Shown here: in pieces, positions 53,126 to 63,559 of the stretch
Position numbering within the stretch: the first letter of the stretch is position 1
Layout: each line of letters opens with the position of its first letter
Assembly (NCBI GenBank): GCA_000320545.1
Contig: ADNK01002424.1
Location: 1-64,000 of the forward strand
Length of the DNA stretch: 64,000 nt
Reading direction: 5' to 3'
Source of the DNA: Bigelowiella natans CCMP2755
Taxonomy: Eukaryota; Cercozoa; Chlorarachniophyceae
Made by a program: the position numbers and the translations under genes
The notes under the pieces: generated by a model
What the model was told of the DNA's origin: nothing
Databases searched by the model: none
The model's input: only the letters and a program-made list of their open reading frames with translations

Positions 53126-54910
53126 ATGACACTTCAGTCTACTCCTGAGCCATCAACAAAATGGGATCCAAATACGGAAGTTGAAGGGCCTTTTCTGGTA
53201 TGTAGTAGTTATCGTAATCATTTCCTGCTAACACTAGAATTATGGTTGGTTTTACCTGCCTGTAACTATCGTTGTGATTTTCATGATGGTTCTTAAGAAA
53301 GAATAAGGAGAAGAAGAAGGAGAAGAAGAGGGGATGGTGTTTATACAATTGCATTAATATACTATTTATGGTACCTACTCAAGTTCGTGCTGATCATTCG
53401 ATGCTTATTTTTGCTTTGATAGTAGATGTTATATTTTGAATATATGGAGAGATCGAATTCTTACTATATTTTCTCTCTTTTATTCACTTCATGTTCTACT
53501 TATTTCTCGCCAAAGTAGTCCATTTTCAAACCATTCACAAAGGATATGGTAGTAGTAGAAACAGAAGAAGTAACAGTAGTAATAGTACTAACAGTCCTTG
53601 AGAGCGTAGCGTATGATATCATGATGGATGAATAAATAAATATATAAATATATTTATATATATGACGTATAAGCAACAACATTTATGCTTCAAATATCTA
53701 CTATACGGTGGTACACACGACAAAAATACTATAATACCAAGCACTCTTTGAGAAGACTGATTGCAACATGGAATAATTTGTTGATTATTCATTAGCATGC
53801 GACCATGTGTGTTTTTGAAATACACATAATTAAATCACCCCATTTTACATTCAGATAAAAAGCCGTGGAAATTTTCAGGAAATTGATGTCGCGAATGGAA
53901 AAGTAGGAAAATTATGTTGCATATTGATTTGTATTTGTATGTTGGTTTCTTTTAACATATTTACATTATCTTAGGTGCAAAACTTAGCCAGATTCAGTCT
54001 ATTCGGAAAGCCTGGGATTTTCAATATTTTGGGAAGGTGGTGCTTTATATATTTACTTTTCACAATTAATAACAAGAATGGAAGGGAGACATGCATAAGG
54101 ATAAAGAGAGAGAACATAAACCAATCAAAATTGTAGTAGTCGTTGCAGGAGTTGTGGTAGTTGAATGTCAGCATATATTTACTGCTATCTATGTAGCTGC
54201 TCAGTCCCTGAAGTTAGTCCTCTTTCACGGAAGAAAACTCGTTTTGACGTAACCTTTGATAAAGTTACTGTTGAGGTATGTAGTAGACACTGGAAAGGAT
54301 TTTGGGTGCCTACCAAGAATATATCGATTCAAAATGCGTCGCTACTATGTTATCGTTATTATTAGCGTTTGCCATATTTTCCCTTTATTTTACTCTTCTC
54401 CTCTCCCCGAAAAGAATGTACATTCATGTTCTTAAATCCATCAATAATTGTTCTTTCGACGTACTGGTTTTGCAACAGCATACATTTAATTTGTGTTAAA
54501 TTCCTAGCAGCGCGTAAATACTGTTTGTTATAACAGTACTGAAACTAATATAGTTAATAGAAAGTGGATAACAATGAAATAAAATATTTGCAAAGGTTCC
54601 GGATTTCTCAATATTCTTCAATGTACCTTTAACATGGATCAGGCCAAAGGTATAAACAGTGTTTTCATATATTAGTACATTCTATCGCATGAGTACCTTC
54701 AAATACAATCAAATTCAAAATTGAATATAGTTATTGTTCATATTGATCATTATTTGTTTTACTAAATTGCCATTAATGATGATGTTGTTGAAGGGATGGG
54801 TGGAAACCACGTATTTGGACCCTGAATTTCGGATAGGACGCGGAGACAAAGGGTCAGTATTTGTCGCTGTTCGATCTAAGATCAATCCAGGCATTATAGA
54901 ACCATCATAA
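51554..54910 (+). CDS. PAP/fibrillin family plastid lipid-associated protein
   Basis: Nine frame-consistent exons: 51554-51615, 51719-52057, 52353-52384, 52643-52692, 52839-52925, 53138-53197, 53975-54036, 54197-54275, 54794-54910, giving 295 aa. Fibrillins are lipocalin-like proteins of thylakoids and plastoglobules. Family features in order: SLIQNAAPTRRG, ELEKMNVVENPA, NGWWSLIYQ ('NG.WELLYTT'), RFDVTFDKVTVE, and the diagnostic GWVETTYLDPEFRIGRGDKG ('GWLDTTYLD...RISRGNKG'). The first 21 residues are basic; residues 22-46 are a strong hydrophobic helix, followed by an Arg/Lys-rich, acid-poor stretch. That looks like a signal anchor plus transit peptide, as in plastids surrounded by three or four membranes. 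Introns carry TA, CTA and other microsatellites. The start is the only ATG before the helix. Confidence 0.9.
53028..53126. repeat. TA and CTA microsatellites in a PAP intron
   Basis: (TA)n at about 53,028-53,058 and (CTA)n at about 53,093-53,126, just before a splice acceptor. Confidence 0.9.
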
Positions 54911-55019
54911 TGAGAATGTAAAGTCTCATTAATGTAAATGTGAATAAGTTATCGTGTGTGAAGTTTTGAGACTCTTCAAAGTTGATTGTGTTCATGCATT
55001 ACCTTTAACTACTGAAGAC

Positions 55020-55660
55020 TGAAGCAATGTGCATGTGGCATCGCACATGACCACGTCCCACACGAATCGGCATGCTTGTTCCAATTTAGCAATTTGCGGC
55101 ACTACTAGCTGACTGGGAGCCAGCAAAGCCATCTGCATTCATTGCAGCAATGTGACAGGCTTAAAAATTGAAATGGGATTTCTTCTTTGCCACTGTGCCA
55201 GCATTGTGTGCTCACTTTTAGACTTTCGCATTTGCATTCATGGCCTAGCTGTGCTCAAACTGACAACAGCTACCATGAACAATGTGCACGCGTGCACAAT
55301 GCATCGAGCTGCTGGCTCCAAACTTCATCCACATGGCAGATCTAGAGATGGGCATTGTGCCATTCTAGCATTGCAGACAGGAGGTTTGCACGTGGTTTCA
55401 ACTCGATTTTGGCTGTTGTTTTTCCACGATGGCTTTGTCATTCCGCCATGCACAGAGATCAATTGTGATTGACGACACAAATTGTCGAAAAGACCTCAGA
55501 AAAATGCATGGCAGACCAAACAAAATCAAGCAAAATTAGCGTGTGCAAATGTGACGGAAGTGCATGCGCACAACGAATTTGCGGTAGAACTCTGCTCGTG
55601 AGCACACATCGCTAGAGTTCAATCGCCCCAGCAAACCCTGCGCTGCTAGCAAAGAAAATG
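55020..55660. other. TGCA/CTAG-rich island in a convergent gap
   Basis: Lies between the 3' ends of the PAP and HORMA genes. Rich in TGTGCACGCGTGCACA-like palindromes, CTAG, GCAATGTG and ATTGCAG words. The 106-residue open frame at 55,152-55,472 shows no family match and looks like composition. Confidence 0.75.
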
Positions 55661-55793
55661 TAACTTCATTCATCTCGGAAACAGAGAACGTGGTACTTGT
55701 CTAATAGTGACGCTCTAACGTGTTCCTATCGCAATGATTTTACAGCAGAGGCTGAGATTACTCTTAAATCATCATTTAGATATATTCCGAAAA

Positions 55794-57950
55794 TCAGGCA
55801 TGCCCATCCTGAATGATTGGCTCTTGGACCATTGACATTTTCCTCCGAAGTCGCTTAGATCTTCTTGGAGGCGCTTTTACATTGATTTCAGGACGAGTTC
55901 GCTTACCGATACCGTTCGGTGTAGAATTATTTTCTTCACTTGAATCATTAAATTTCGTATCTGGACTGAACGTCACATGCTTAACTTGCTTCTTAGTTTC
56001 TTGTGGACTCTTCCCACCAGCTTGATTGGTTTCCTTGCAAGTTTCCCCTAAAGTCAGGATTTGAAAATAACCTTTCATGCTTCTGCGCAGTTTGAGTATT
56101 TTTTTATCTTTGATCAAGCACTGCATAGCACCTATCCAAATTCCATGTGACATCATAGAGAGATTTTATACAAACAGGCAGCACTTTTAACCTTTTAAAA
56201 TGCTTGGATTGATTGTTCTCAGTTTTTGGTTAAAGTCGTTTTCTGATATTAAATCTTCTTTGTGGTTATCTAACAAATTATAGATTTCCTCCATAGCAAG
56301 CTTTATTTCCTTATCTATATATGTTTCGAAATAATCAGTCCGTAGTAGTACTTCACTCTAAACTCTAAACCGCTCAAGTATATTCACATGCATTCATAGA
56401 AAGAGTAATTCAAAAAAATTGCCAAATATTCAATTTTTAAGAGCAAAGATGACCTGTGCTCTCACGATGATGCTCTTCAAAACTCTCTGCGCCAGTGCAA
56501 AGTAAGTCCTCGTTAGATTTACTTTCTTTGTTTGGATATCTCTTGGTTATATGCAAAGTATTCTTGGTAGTCTTCGACAAAGGCAAACTACTTGAACCTG
56601 GGCTAGAAAGCCCAGAACCTAGGTCTTCCATGTTCATTTTACCAGGATAATTTGGATGTGTAATAGCTTCAGTCTCCATGTTTTCATTAACTTGTACCTA
56701 ATTTGTATTATGATAATTATTTGATGTCCAAGAACCTTTTTTCTTACACCTTAACGCTTAGTGCATGATGGCGAGTGGAGACTGTTCCCAATTCTCCAGA
56801 ATAGGGTTCGAATTCAAAAGCTGTTGTTCTTTCAATTTCTTCAGCAGGCCGGAAAAACATCGGCTCGTATTTTAATCTAATGGATACTACATATCAGAGA
56901 GTCATTATGCATTCCAGAAATAACATTTTACGGAGTTATTTCCTCGTTGTAGGACAGTCGCATACAAAGAAATCGCTTCCTGAATTTTAATACCAAATTT
57001 ACTCATTATTTGCTTAGGTTCAGGAATTCTAATACCAACGAGATGTGGCTTACTTAGGCAACGGCTTCATAGTTGTTCCCATAGTCAATAGCTTTCTCAA
57101 CAACAATATCGTTGCCTCAACTACCTCTGTAAAATAAATATAAATAAGGTCATCATTTCGAGTTAACACCTTTCATTGAATACATTGGTGAGTTTTTGAT
57201 TACCTTTCTGAGTGAATTCAAATCTACTCTTTACACTAGTCTGTAATCTGTTGCCGTTGGTACTTAGGGAGAATCCGCCGGAACTTGTTTCCGATGGATA
57301 CATGACTTTAAAATTATACCTCTGTAGCACGTGATTTGGTTGAGTTTTCGCAGGCCGTATGGAAAGCAAACTAAAAAGGTAGCTACCTCAAGAAGTTCGC
57401 AATTTTTAGGATCAGGGTCTGATTAAAGTTTCAATGATAAGTACTAAACTATATTTTTACACAAATATTTTGTACCATTCTTGTGGAATATCTCAAAGGT
57501 CACTACATCCAGATATCCTTTTGCTAGAGCATCGAAGACCCCCTTTTCAAGCCAATGAAGGAGCAAAGATGCCTCTTTCCCACAGTCTAAATAATCACAT
57601 AAAATGTTCTATTTGTAGAAACTTTAAATTTATTTTTAGTTTACTAGGATGAAAGGCCATTATCTTATGTTCGCCAATAAGCCTTTCACGGAAATCCTCT
57701 TTGTTGAACAAACCACGCATACTTGCAATCGATGACTGTTGAAAAGACATAGCTACTAACAAGAAACTTTTTAAATTGTTATATCAAACAATAAAAGGGA
57801 TCACATTTTTACCAAGCTACTTCGGAGTAGATGTTTCATCTATCGTTGTTAAGATAATTGAATAAGAAACTCGTGACAACAGATTTGCTTATTTCTGGCT
57901 ACCAAAGTTAGGCTTTGTCGTTGATTCACTTCCACTGCTTCTCTATGTCT
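55794..57950 (-). CDS. Meiotic HORMA-domain protein (HOP1/ASY1/HORMAD-like)
   Basis: Meiotic chromosome-axis protein that promotes double-strand breaks and homologue pairing. Exons: 57903-57950, 57645-57735, 57476-57586, 57387-57418, 57204-57321, 57054-57126, 56966-57028, 56750-56876, 56454-56697, ~56.33-56192, 56072-56131, 55794-56047. HORMA landmarks: VNQRQSLTL, SSIASMRGLFNKEDF ('SI.YLRGLFP...F'), LLLHWLEKGVFDALAKGYL, RYNFKVMYPSE, VVEATILLLRKLLTMGTTMK ('ST...LR.L..L..TL.PLP'), YEPMFFRP ('DYEPPFF'), and GTVSTRHHALSVKVQ. The tail is Ser/Lys-rich and disordered, ending in a basic KRLRRK nuclear-type patch. The first coding exon and the join at 56.45-56.34 kb are unresolved. Introns are short (about 40-120 bp), AT-rich and free of microsatellites. 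Confidence 0.85.
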
Positions 57951-59310
57951 CTGCAAAGTATTTGATGTTCTAGGATATTGTTTTATTCTTCCAGCGGATG
58001 AATTGAAACCACGGCCGTTTTGACGACTTGATTTTGGGCGCCTAAAGTTTTGTTAACGACATCATAAATTCGATGTATGTGATTTGGTACTTGTCATTCA
58101 GCAAGAACATGATTACATGTCGATCCACCTTGGCATTTCTATATCCAATGTCAAGGTCCAAGAGATCTTCAGTATTTGTTTTCAAAAAAATTGAATCATT
58201 GACTCAGTAAACATGGTACTGGCTAATAGCTTCACATTGCAAAAACACATATCTCTATGAGTGTTTAGATCAAATTCTCACAACTTCTTTAAACCCTTTT
58301 CTGCAAGTTTGCAAGGGATCACATTTGTTATCGACTTCTCACTTCATCGTTTCATGTTTTTGGCGCGTACAGGTGACTGTGGTTTTTGTCCTGTGCGGAA
58401 TGTAGGCGAAAGACGTTAAAAAGGAACAGCGGGGCCTATGTCGCAGGTCTCTATTTACTCTGATTTTTCTGAAAAAAAATGAACGAAAGTTTTTTTTACA
58501 TGTCCTGGAAGTGCCGTCCAAGAGTGACATGTGATTTTCCAATGATTTTGTAAATCAATGAAAATGTGTCCGTCCAGGAAGGGCATGTGATTAGGCCCTA
58601 TTTTCCGATGATTTTGTATGAGAATGAGCATGATATGCAGTTAGATGACCTTGAGGTACATATTTATCCCGATGCGGGATGAAGATTACGCAGAAGACAC
58701 CAAATTCCGAGTCGCATCATTCCGAATGTCCAACTTACTCACACACACAATGACTTTGTTCAAATCAAGGCGATAAAGAAGGAAAGACACGGACATTTCT
58801 GGAAGTTGCAAAACACCGAAATCAAGTCACTCTTCCGACGCGTAAGAGCCAAAAGTTCAGATGCACTGAGTCTCAAACTAACACACGAAAATCATGTGTT
58901 GGATTGGGATTGGTAATTTTCTTTTGCGACAATTTGTTTTCTTGAAAGAGGAGCATGTTTCTCTTGTATACCGCCGCTTTCCAATGTTGACATTTAAGAA
59001 TTATGAAGACATTCGAGCTATCTTTACTTCCAAACACCGGTGGTTCGCATTACCTCAACATTTCTTGCAAGACATTCTCCACCTCGTCCACGGCACAAGG
59101 CACATGCGTTCTCCATCATCCTCCTGGCTAGTAGCACATGCTATCAAGATGGTATTTGCTTTCCTAGAAGGTCTCTGGGCCGTGTCTTTACTGAAGAGCA
59201 GATGCAATCACAAGACAAAACGTCTTTTTCATTTTGGAGCCCTCATGTCAGTGCCATGTCCTTTTGTTAGTGAATCTTGCAATATTTAAACACCCAAAAA
59301 TATGTTTCAG
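57951..59310. other. Divergent gap HORMA / membrane protein
   Basis: Should contain the 5' exons of both genes, which I could not resolve. Open frames at 58.89-59.29 kb on the plus strand may include upstream exons of the membrane protein. The rest shows no clear signal apart from a diverged repeat at 58.5 kb. Confidence 0.35.
58512..58625. repeat. Diverged direct repeat (~57-bp spacing)
   Basis: The words gtcca(a/g)ga...catgtgatt...ttttcc(a/g)atgattttgta occur twice, the second copy with a short insertion. Confidence 0.75.
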
Positions 59311-60103
59311 AGAAGTCATTCTAATCATGGTTGGAATCACAATGTGAGTGATTTGTTAAATTGCGTACTTGTTCCAATGAGAAAGTTAAGTAACATTGAG
59401 AAATAGCATGCGATAACAAAAAGGTTAATGATAAGGCCCCCTTGGCAGATGATAGCTACAGTCCGAATTGTAGTTACGATACCAGTACTATGGATGGTAG
59501 GAAAGCGCTATCCATTTTTAATTGTTTTCATGATGTACGAAATCATTAGGGATGGGGAGTTTTCGTATTGGTTGCTCAAGCTGTACAGCAAGTTCTTAGA
59601 CCGAAGATGGAGATTAAATTTCAAGCCATCTTCATCGCACTGATAACTTGGAATTCCATTCTTCAGGGAACAGTATTGCTCCTTTTTCTCCTTTTGAATG
59701 AGTTTCGCTGGAATGGGTTTCTGCTAATTATCCAGTCGATTATTATGTTTCCAGCGGGTGTAACTGCAGCGATCAATATGTACAGGTATTCACAATGTCT
59801 GTGATGAAAACATCTCTAACATAGATTTTGCATTTTGTCATCAGTTTATTAACATCATACGAGAGGTCACAGACACAAATGTCAGAATTTCCAGTTGCAC
59901 TATCACTAGAACCTCGCAAGTACTCGATTGGGAAAATGGCAAAAATGAATGATTCACGAAATTCCTCCAGACGAGATTCAGAACTTTTAGACCTGGATGC
60001 AAATGTTACAGTCACGATGAATACGCCACAACCAAAAATGGAATCACCAAGACACATGGCCCAAAATGGGGACCAAAAATATGTAACAATATGCAACTTT
60101 TAA
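59311..60103 (+). CDS. Multi-pass membrane protein of unknown family, 3' part
   Basis: Exons 59311-59329 (19 nt), 59449-59496, 59550-59785 and 59845-60103 join in frame. They encode at least four hydrophobic helices: VILIMMIATVRIVVTIPVLWM, VFVLVAQAVQQVL, FIALITWN...LLLFLLL and FLLIIQSIIMFPAGVTAAI. A roughly 85-residue hydrophilic Ser/Lys/Met-rich C-terminal tail ends at the stop at 60101-60103. The N-terminal part is missing from this model and should lie within 58.7-59.3 kb. I do not recognise the family; a channel, transporter or receptor-like protein are all possible. It is convergent with the gene at 60579-61187. Confidence 0.6.
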
Positions 60104-60169
60104 TACTTGGCGTCTTGCATTTTTTCATTTACCCCTCAACGTTCAATGCATCAGAGAAACTGGACAAAA

Positions 60170-60430
60170 TCAACCAAAAATTCGAGTGGCAGTTTAGTGA
60201 GGTCTAGAAGTGATGCTACGTGCACCGTCAGCGTTGCGGGCGATCATGCCCCGTTGTGATCGAGGACAATCCTCGTCATCACGATGTCCACAGAGTGCAA
60301 AGCTCCGTGTGTGATGGACTAGTTGATTCAACTTGGAAATTGCGTGCAATGTAACAACAATCATGCATTCTCATGCGTCAAAGGTAATGGGGGTCCAAAG
60401 TAAATTCTTCAAAACAAATCTGTGAGCCTA
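60170..60430. other. Short GC-richer island in a convergent gap
   Basis: Contains TCTAGA, ACGTGC, GCATGATCGCC-like and CATGCATT words between two 3' ends. It is shorter and less dense than the other islands. Confidence 0.55.
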
Positions 60431-60578
60431 TAGAAAAGAATGCCTAATCAACATTGCCAAGCCGCGGGGAAAAGAAATTGCAAAATAAATTCGGGCCCTG
60501 GATGTACATAGTCGACACGAGTCAGAACAATCTGAAACTACGGCTGAGCTATTTTTAGAATTCTTATTCATGATGCAC

Positions 60579-61187
60579 TTAGTCATCGTTGTTTTCGTTA
60601 TTAGAGAAAGATTCAATGCTATCAGTCATCTTCCATAAAAGAATTCTCTTAGCACATTTCGCTTTTGCGCTGTCGCATTTTCCTGTCTTCTTTAGCTCCT
60701 GCTTCACCTCGCTCAATGCCTTAGCATATTTCAAATCAAAGGCGGACGCTGCAGCATTACTTTTGGCTCTGTATGTTCCAGGGGACATGCATCCATCTCT
60801 AGTAAGCTTTCGGAATCGAACTTTCAAGCTTTGCAACTCAAGTACCTCAGCAACAAAAAGCCTCGCTAAAATTCGCTTTGCTTCATTTGTGTACGAATGC
60901 CTGCGCTTTAGCGCTGGAGATGTGAACATCGGGGATTTGAAAGATGTGCTCCTCCCATTAGGTGACTTGAATTCATTAGGTGTTCCTACTTTGCTGTCCC
61001 TGGACTCAAGTTTATCAGTGTCTTCAAAACGGGCATCTGTCCTTTGGTTGTGATGACTTTCATCGTAATTGACAGTAATCTCATTTTTGCAATCAGCATT
61101 CTCCTCTGGAATAGTAATACTGACCAATTTCTTGTTTGTAGAGGGTGTAGAATCTGATCTGGGAGTCCCTTCCTTCTTCGCCTCCAT
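60579..61187 (-). CDS. Intron-less charged protein of unknown function
   Basis: A single open frame of 202 aa from the ATG at 61187. The N-terminal half is Ser/Thr/Asn/Lys-rich with repeated 'SP' phosphosite-like motifs (FKSPN, FKSPM, TSPALKRRHS). The C-terminal half is predicted helical and basic (AKRILARLFVAEVLELQSL; YAKALSEVKQELKK), ending in an acidic ENNDD tail. This suggests a nuclear or cell-cycle-regulated protein, but no family is recognised. It is the only recognised gene here without an intron, and it shares a 568-bp divergent promoter with the MYB gene. Confidence 0.65.
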   Translation of the reverse strand: MEAKKEGTPRSDSTPSTNKKLVSITIPEENADCKNEITVNYDESHHNQRTDARFEDTDKLESRDSKVGTPNEFKSPNGRSTSFKSPMFTSPALKRRHSYTNEAKRILARLFVAEVLELQSLKVRFRKLTRDGCMSPGTYRAKSNAAASAFDLKYAKALSEVKQELKKTGKCDSAKAKCAKRILLWKMTDSIESFSNNENNDD

Positions 61188-61755
61188 CTATCACTGGCAA
61201 GGAGTTGAACATTGAACTTGGCCGCGATCCAAGGATATATTTTTCAAACTATCACTCTACAATAATTATCCATACATTTAGAATAAGGCATGCGTTTATT
61301 ACTCTTTACCTCCTTCGTATTGAAAATTGTCTTAAAATCTGCAATATTTGAAGAACTTATGCATTTTGTTAAGCTCATCACATCTAACGGCGGGTAATGT
61401 CGTGGTGAAATAAGGTAATATTTTCAGAAATACCATGCATTTGTTCCGACTCATCAAAGCGTTCAGAAAATGCGCAAAACTTTTCCTCGCTAGACTAGAT
61501 CTATGTCTTGTTTATGGATTTGATTTTCATAACAAATTTTATTGACATTGATGTTATGAGACAAACACAATGACCATGTCGTAGATACATTTTGTACAAT
61601 TACTTCAAAAAAGTGCCCTTTCGAGCTATTCTTTCATCTGCTGATTGTTGTAACGGGGTATTTTGTTGAAAGACAACATTTTGTTGAAGTCGTGATCCAA
61701 ATGCTACAATATTGATAGGTAAGACTTACACACACCGAAGCCCCCCCCGAAAACA
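61188..61755. promoter_or_regulatory. Divergent promoter region, unknown protein / MYB
   Basis: 568 bp between two start codons, with no repeats and no coding sequence seen. A C-run (61,741-61,748) lies just before the MYB start. Confidence 0.45.
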
Positions 61756-63421
61756 ATGGCCTTCGATGACACCGAAGCTTTATTTAAGCTACTTAGAGAC
61801 AGATTTTCGCTGGTATGTGACCACTAAGCCACCCTTTAAAGTAATCCTGATTTAAGTCATTTAGGCTTACTTTGCCAATTCCGGACCGAAAGGAGTTCGA
61901 CCTCGCTCATCCCAGTGTGAAATGCAGATTTTTGTGAAGGAGAATCTCGATACCATTTACATATGCCACGAATCAATTTATATTAATATATTCATTATTT
62001 ATTTGGTTTTATAAATTTAAACGTAGTTTAACATGTTTGTTTGTTTTCAGTGTAATCACAACATTCGAGGAACTCCCCGGCCTTCTCCCTCCGAGTGATG
62101 ATCGAATACATAAAGCAACTACAATAAGACATACTGGCAAGAACGCAGATGCACTGTACGTGAAAATATAGTGGTTGGTAAATAATTCGTCGAGAAATTG
62201 TCTGATGGAATTTCTGAAAAGACTACAAGACTATCTTATTCTTACTTGTGAATTCTATTCTAATTACAATTTGAAGGGAAATTCCAAAAAATAAAGTCAC
62301 CAGTAGAAGTAAAAAGAGTTTTGAAAAGGCTAAGGTAAATAAGTTTTTCCTGAAATGATACGGAAAATTTCTAATAAATCTAATTTCATTCAAAGAGATC
62401 TTGGACGCAGGAAGGTGCGCATTACATGTATTGTCTTTAGTTAAAATAGTTCACAATAGCCTGCTGGAAACCATTTCACTGACATCTCCCATGGTAAATG
62501 TTACCATAATGATCTAAAACTATTTCGCAGAAGATACCCAACTCAAAGCCTTGGTGGTGAAATATGGACCAAGGCAATGGTCTGCAATCGCTAAGGAACT
62601 CCCAGGTAAAATAAAATTCATAAATTCATAAACCATTTACCATTTACAGAACTTAGTTTTCTTTGAAAAGTCAAATCTAAATTACTGATACTTTTTCGAA
62701 GGGAGAATCGGAAAGCAATGCCGTGAACGTTGGCACAATCATCTCAACCCTGATGTTAGAAAAGATGCCTGGACACCGGAAGAAGATATGATGTACAAAA
62801 TGACTTGTACAAAATGACTTGAACATCTATGGTAGAATTAAAATGTATGAGCTTCTTGATTACCTTGTCAGAATTTTTGAGCAACACAAACGGCTGGGAA
62901 ACCAATGGGCTGGAATTGCCAAGCTTCTTCCTGGTCGAACGGACAACGCAATCAAGAATCGATATTATTCAACCGTAAGGAGGCTTGTTCGTCGACAGCG
63001 AAAGCAACTTAGAGATAAAATGAGGAGAGGGGAGACTGTAATTAATGAGGGATTGATAGACAGCGATTCTCGTTTAAAATTTATTGCTGTAAATATGGAA
63101 ACCCTGAAGATAATTGGCATCGATGACAAAATTAAAGAGATTCCAACTAGTAAGCGGCAAAAGACAGAAAAAAAGAGTGACGAAGTTGTAAGAACAAACT
63201 TATCCGGTACATCCATGGGTACTGCCGGTCGCCATACCACAGATTCTTCACTAGCATCGTCTCCACCGCCTCCACCGCCTCCACCGCCTCCGTTACCCCC
63301 TTCTGTTCCTAAACAAATAGATTCCAGCCTCTCCATCAGAGAGGTTAAATCAGTACCTCCAGCAATTACGACGACTAGTTCGGGGCAAACTGTTCCATGG
63401 AGTGGACCATCCACCAAATAA
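61756..63421 (+). CDS. R2R3-MYB transcription factor
   Basis: Eight frame-consistent exons (61756-61812, 61865-61914, 62051-62155, 62277-62334, 62396-62414, 62531-62605, 62702-62792, 62872-63421) give 334 aa. The DNA-binding region resembles repeats 2 and 3 of c-MYB and plant 3R-MYB. R2 is about residues 90-138 (SWTQEED...[21 protein letters not shown]). R3 is about 143-190 ([20 protein letters not shown], then [13 protein letters not shown]). Each repeat keeps regularly spaced tryptophans; R3's first helix carries WTPEED and its recognition helix NAIKNRYY. No R1 is present. The C-terminal part is disordered with a poly-proline run near 283-296. Exon 5 is a 19-nt microexon. A 14-bp tandem duplication copies the donor of exon 7. 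The c-MYB-like repeats hint at cell-cycle gene control (inference). Confidence 0.93.
62793..62820 (+). repeat. 14-bp tandem duplication at a splice donor
   Basis: gtacaaaatgactt occurs twice in a row. Each copy begins with a usable GT. Using the first (exon end 62792) keeps the MYB frame; the second would shift it. Confidence 0.95.
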
Positions 63422-63559
63422 CACTGACAGAGTTTCATCCGGACAATGTACATGTAGCTAGTAAAGAAAACAAACTTGAGTAAATTCATTAGTTCAAGGA
63501 TTGTAGCAATTTGTTTGTAAGTAGTGCAAGTCAAAGCTATGTGTTCAGCAGCGCTAAAA

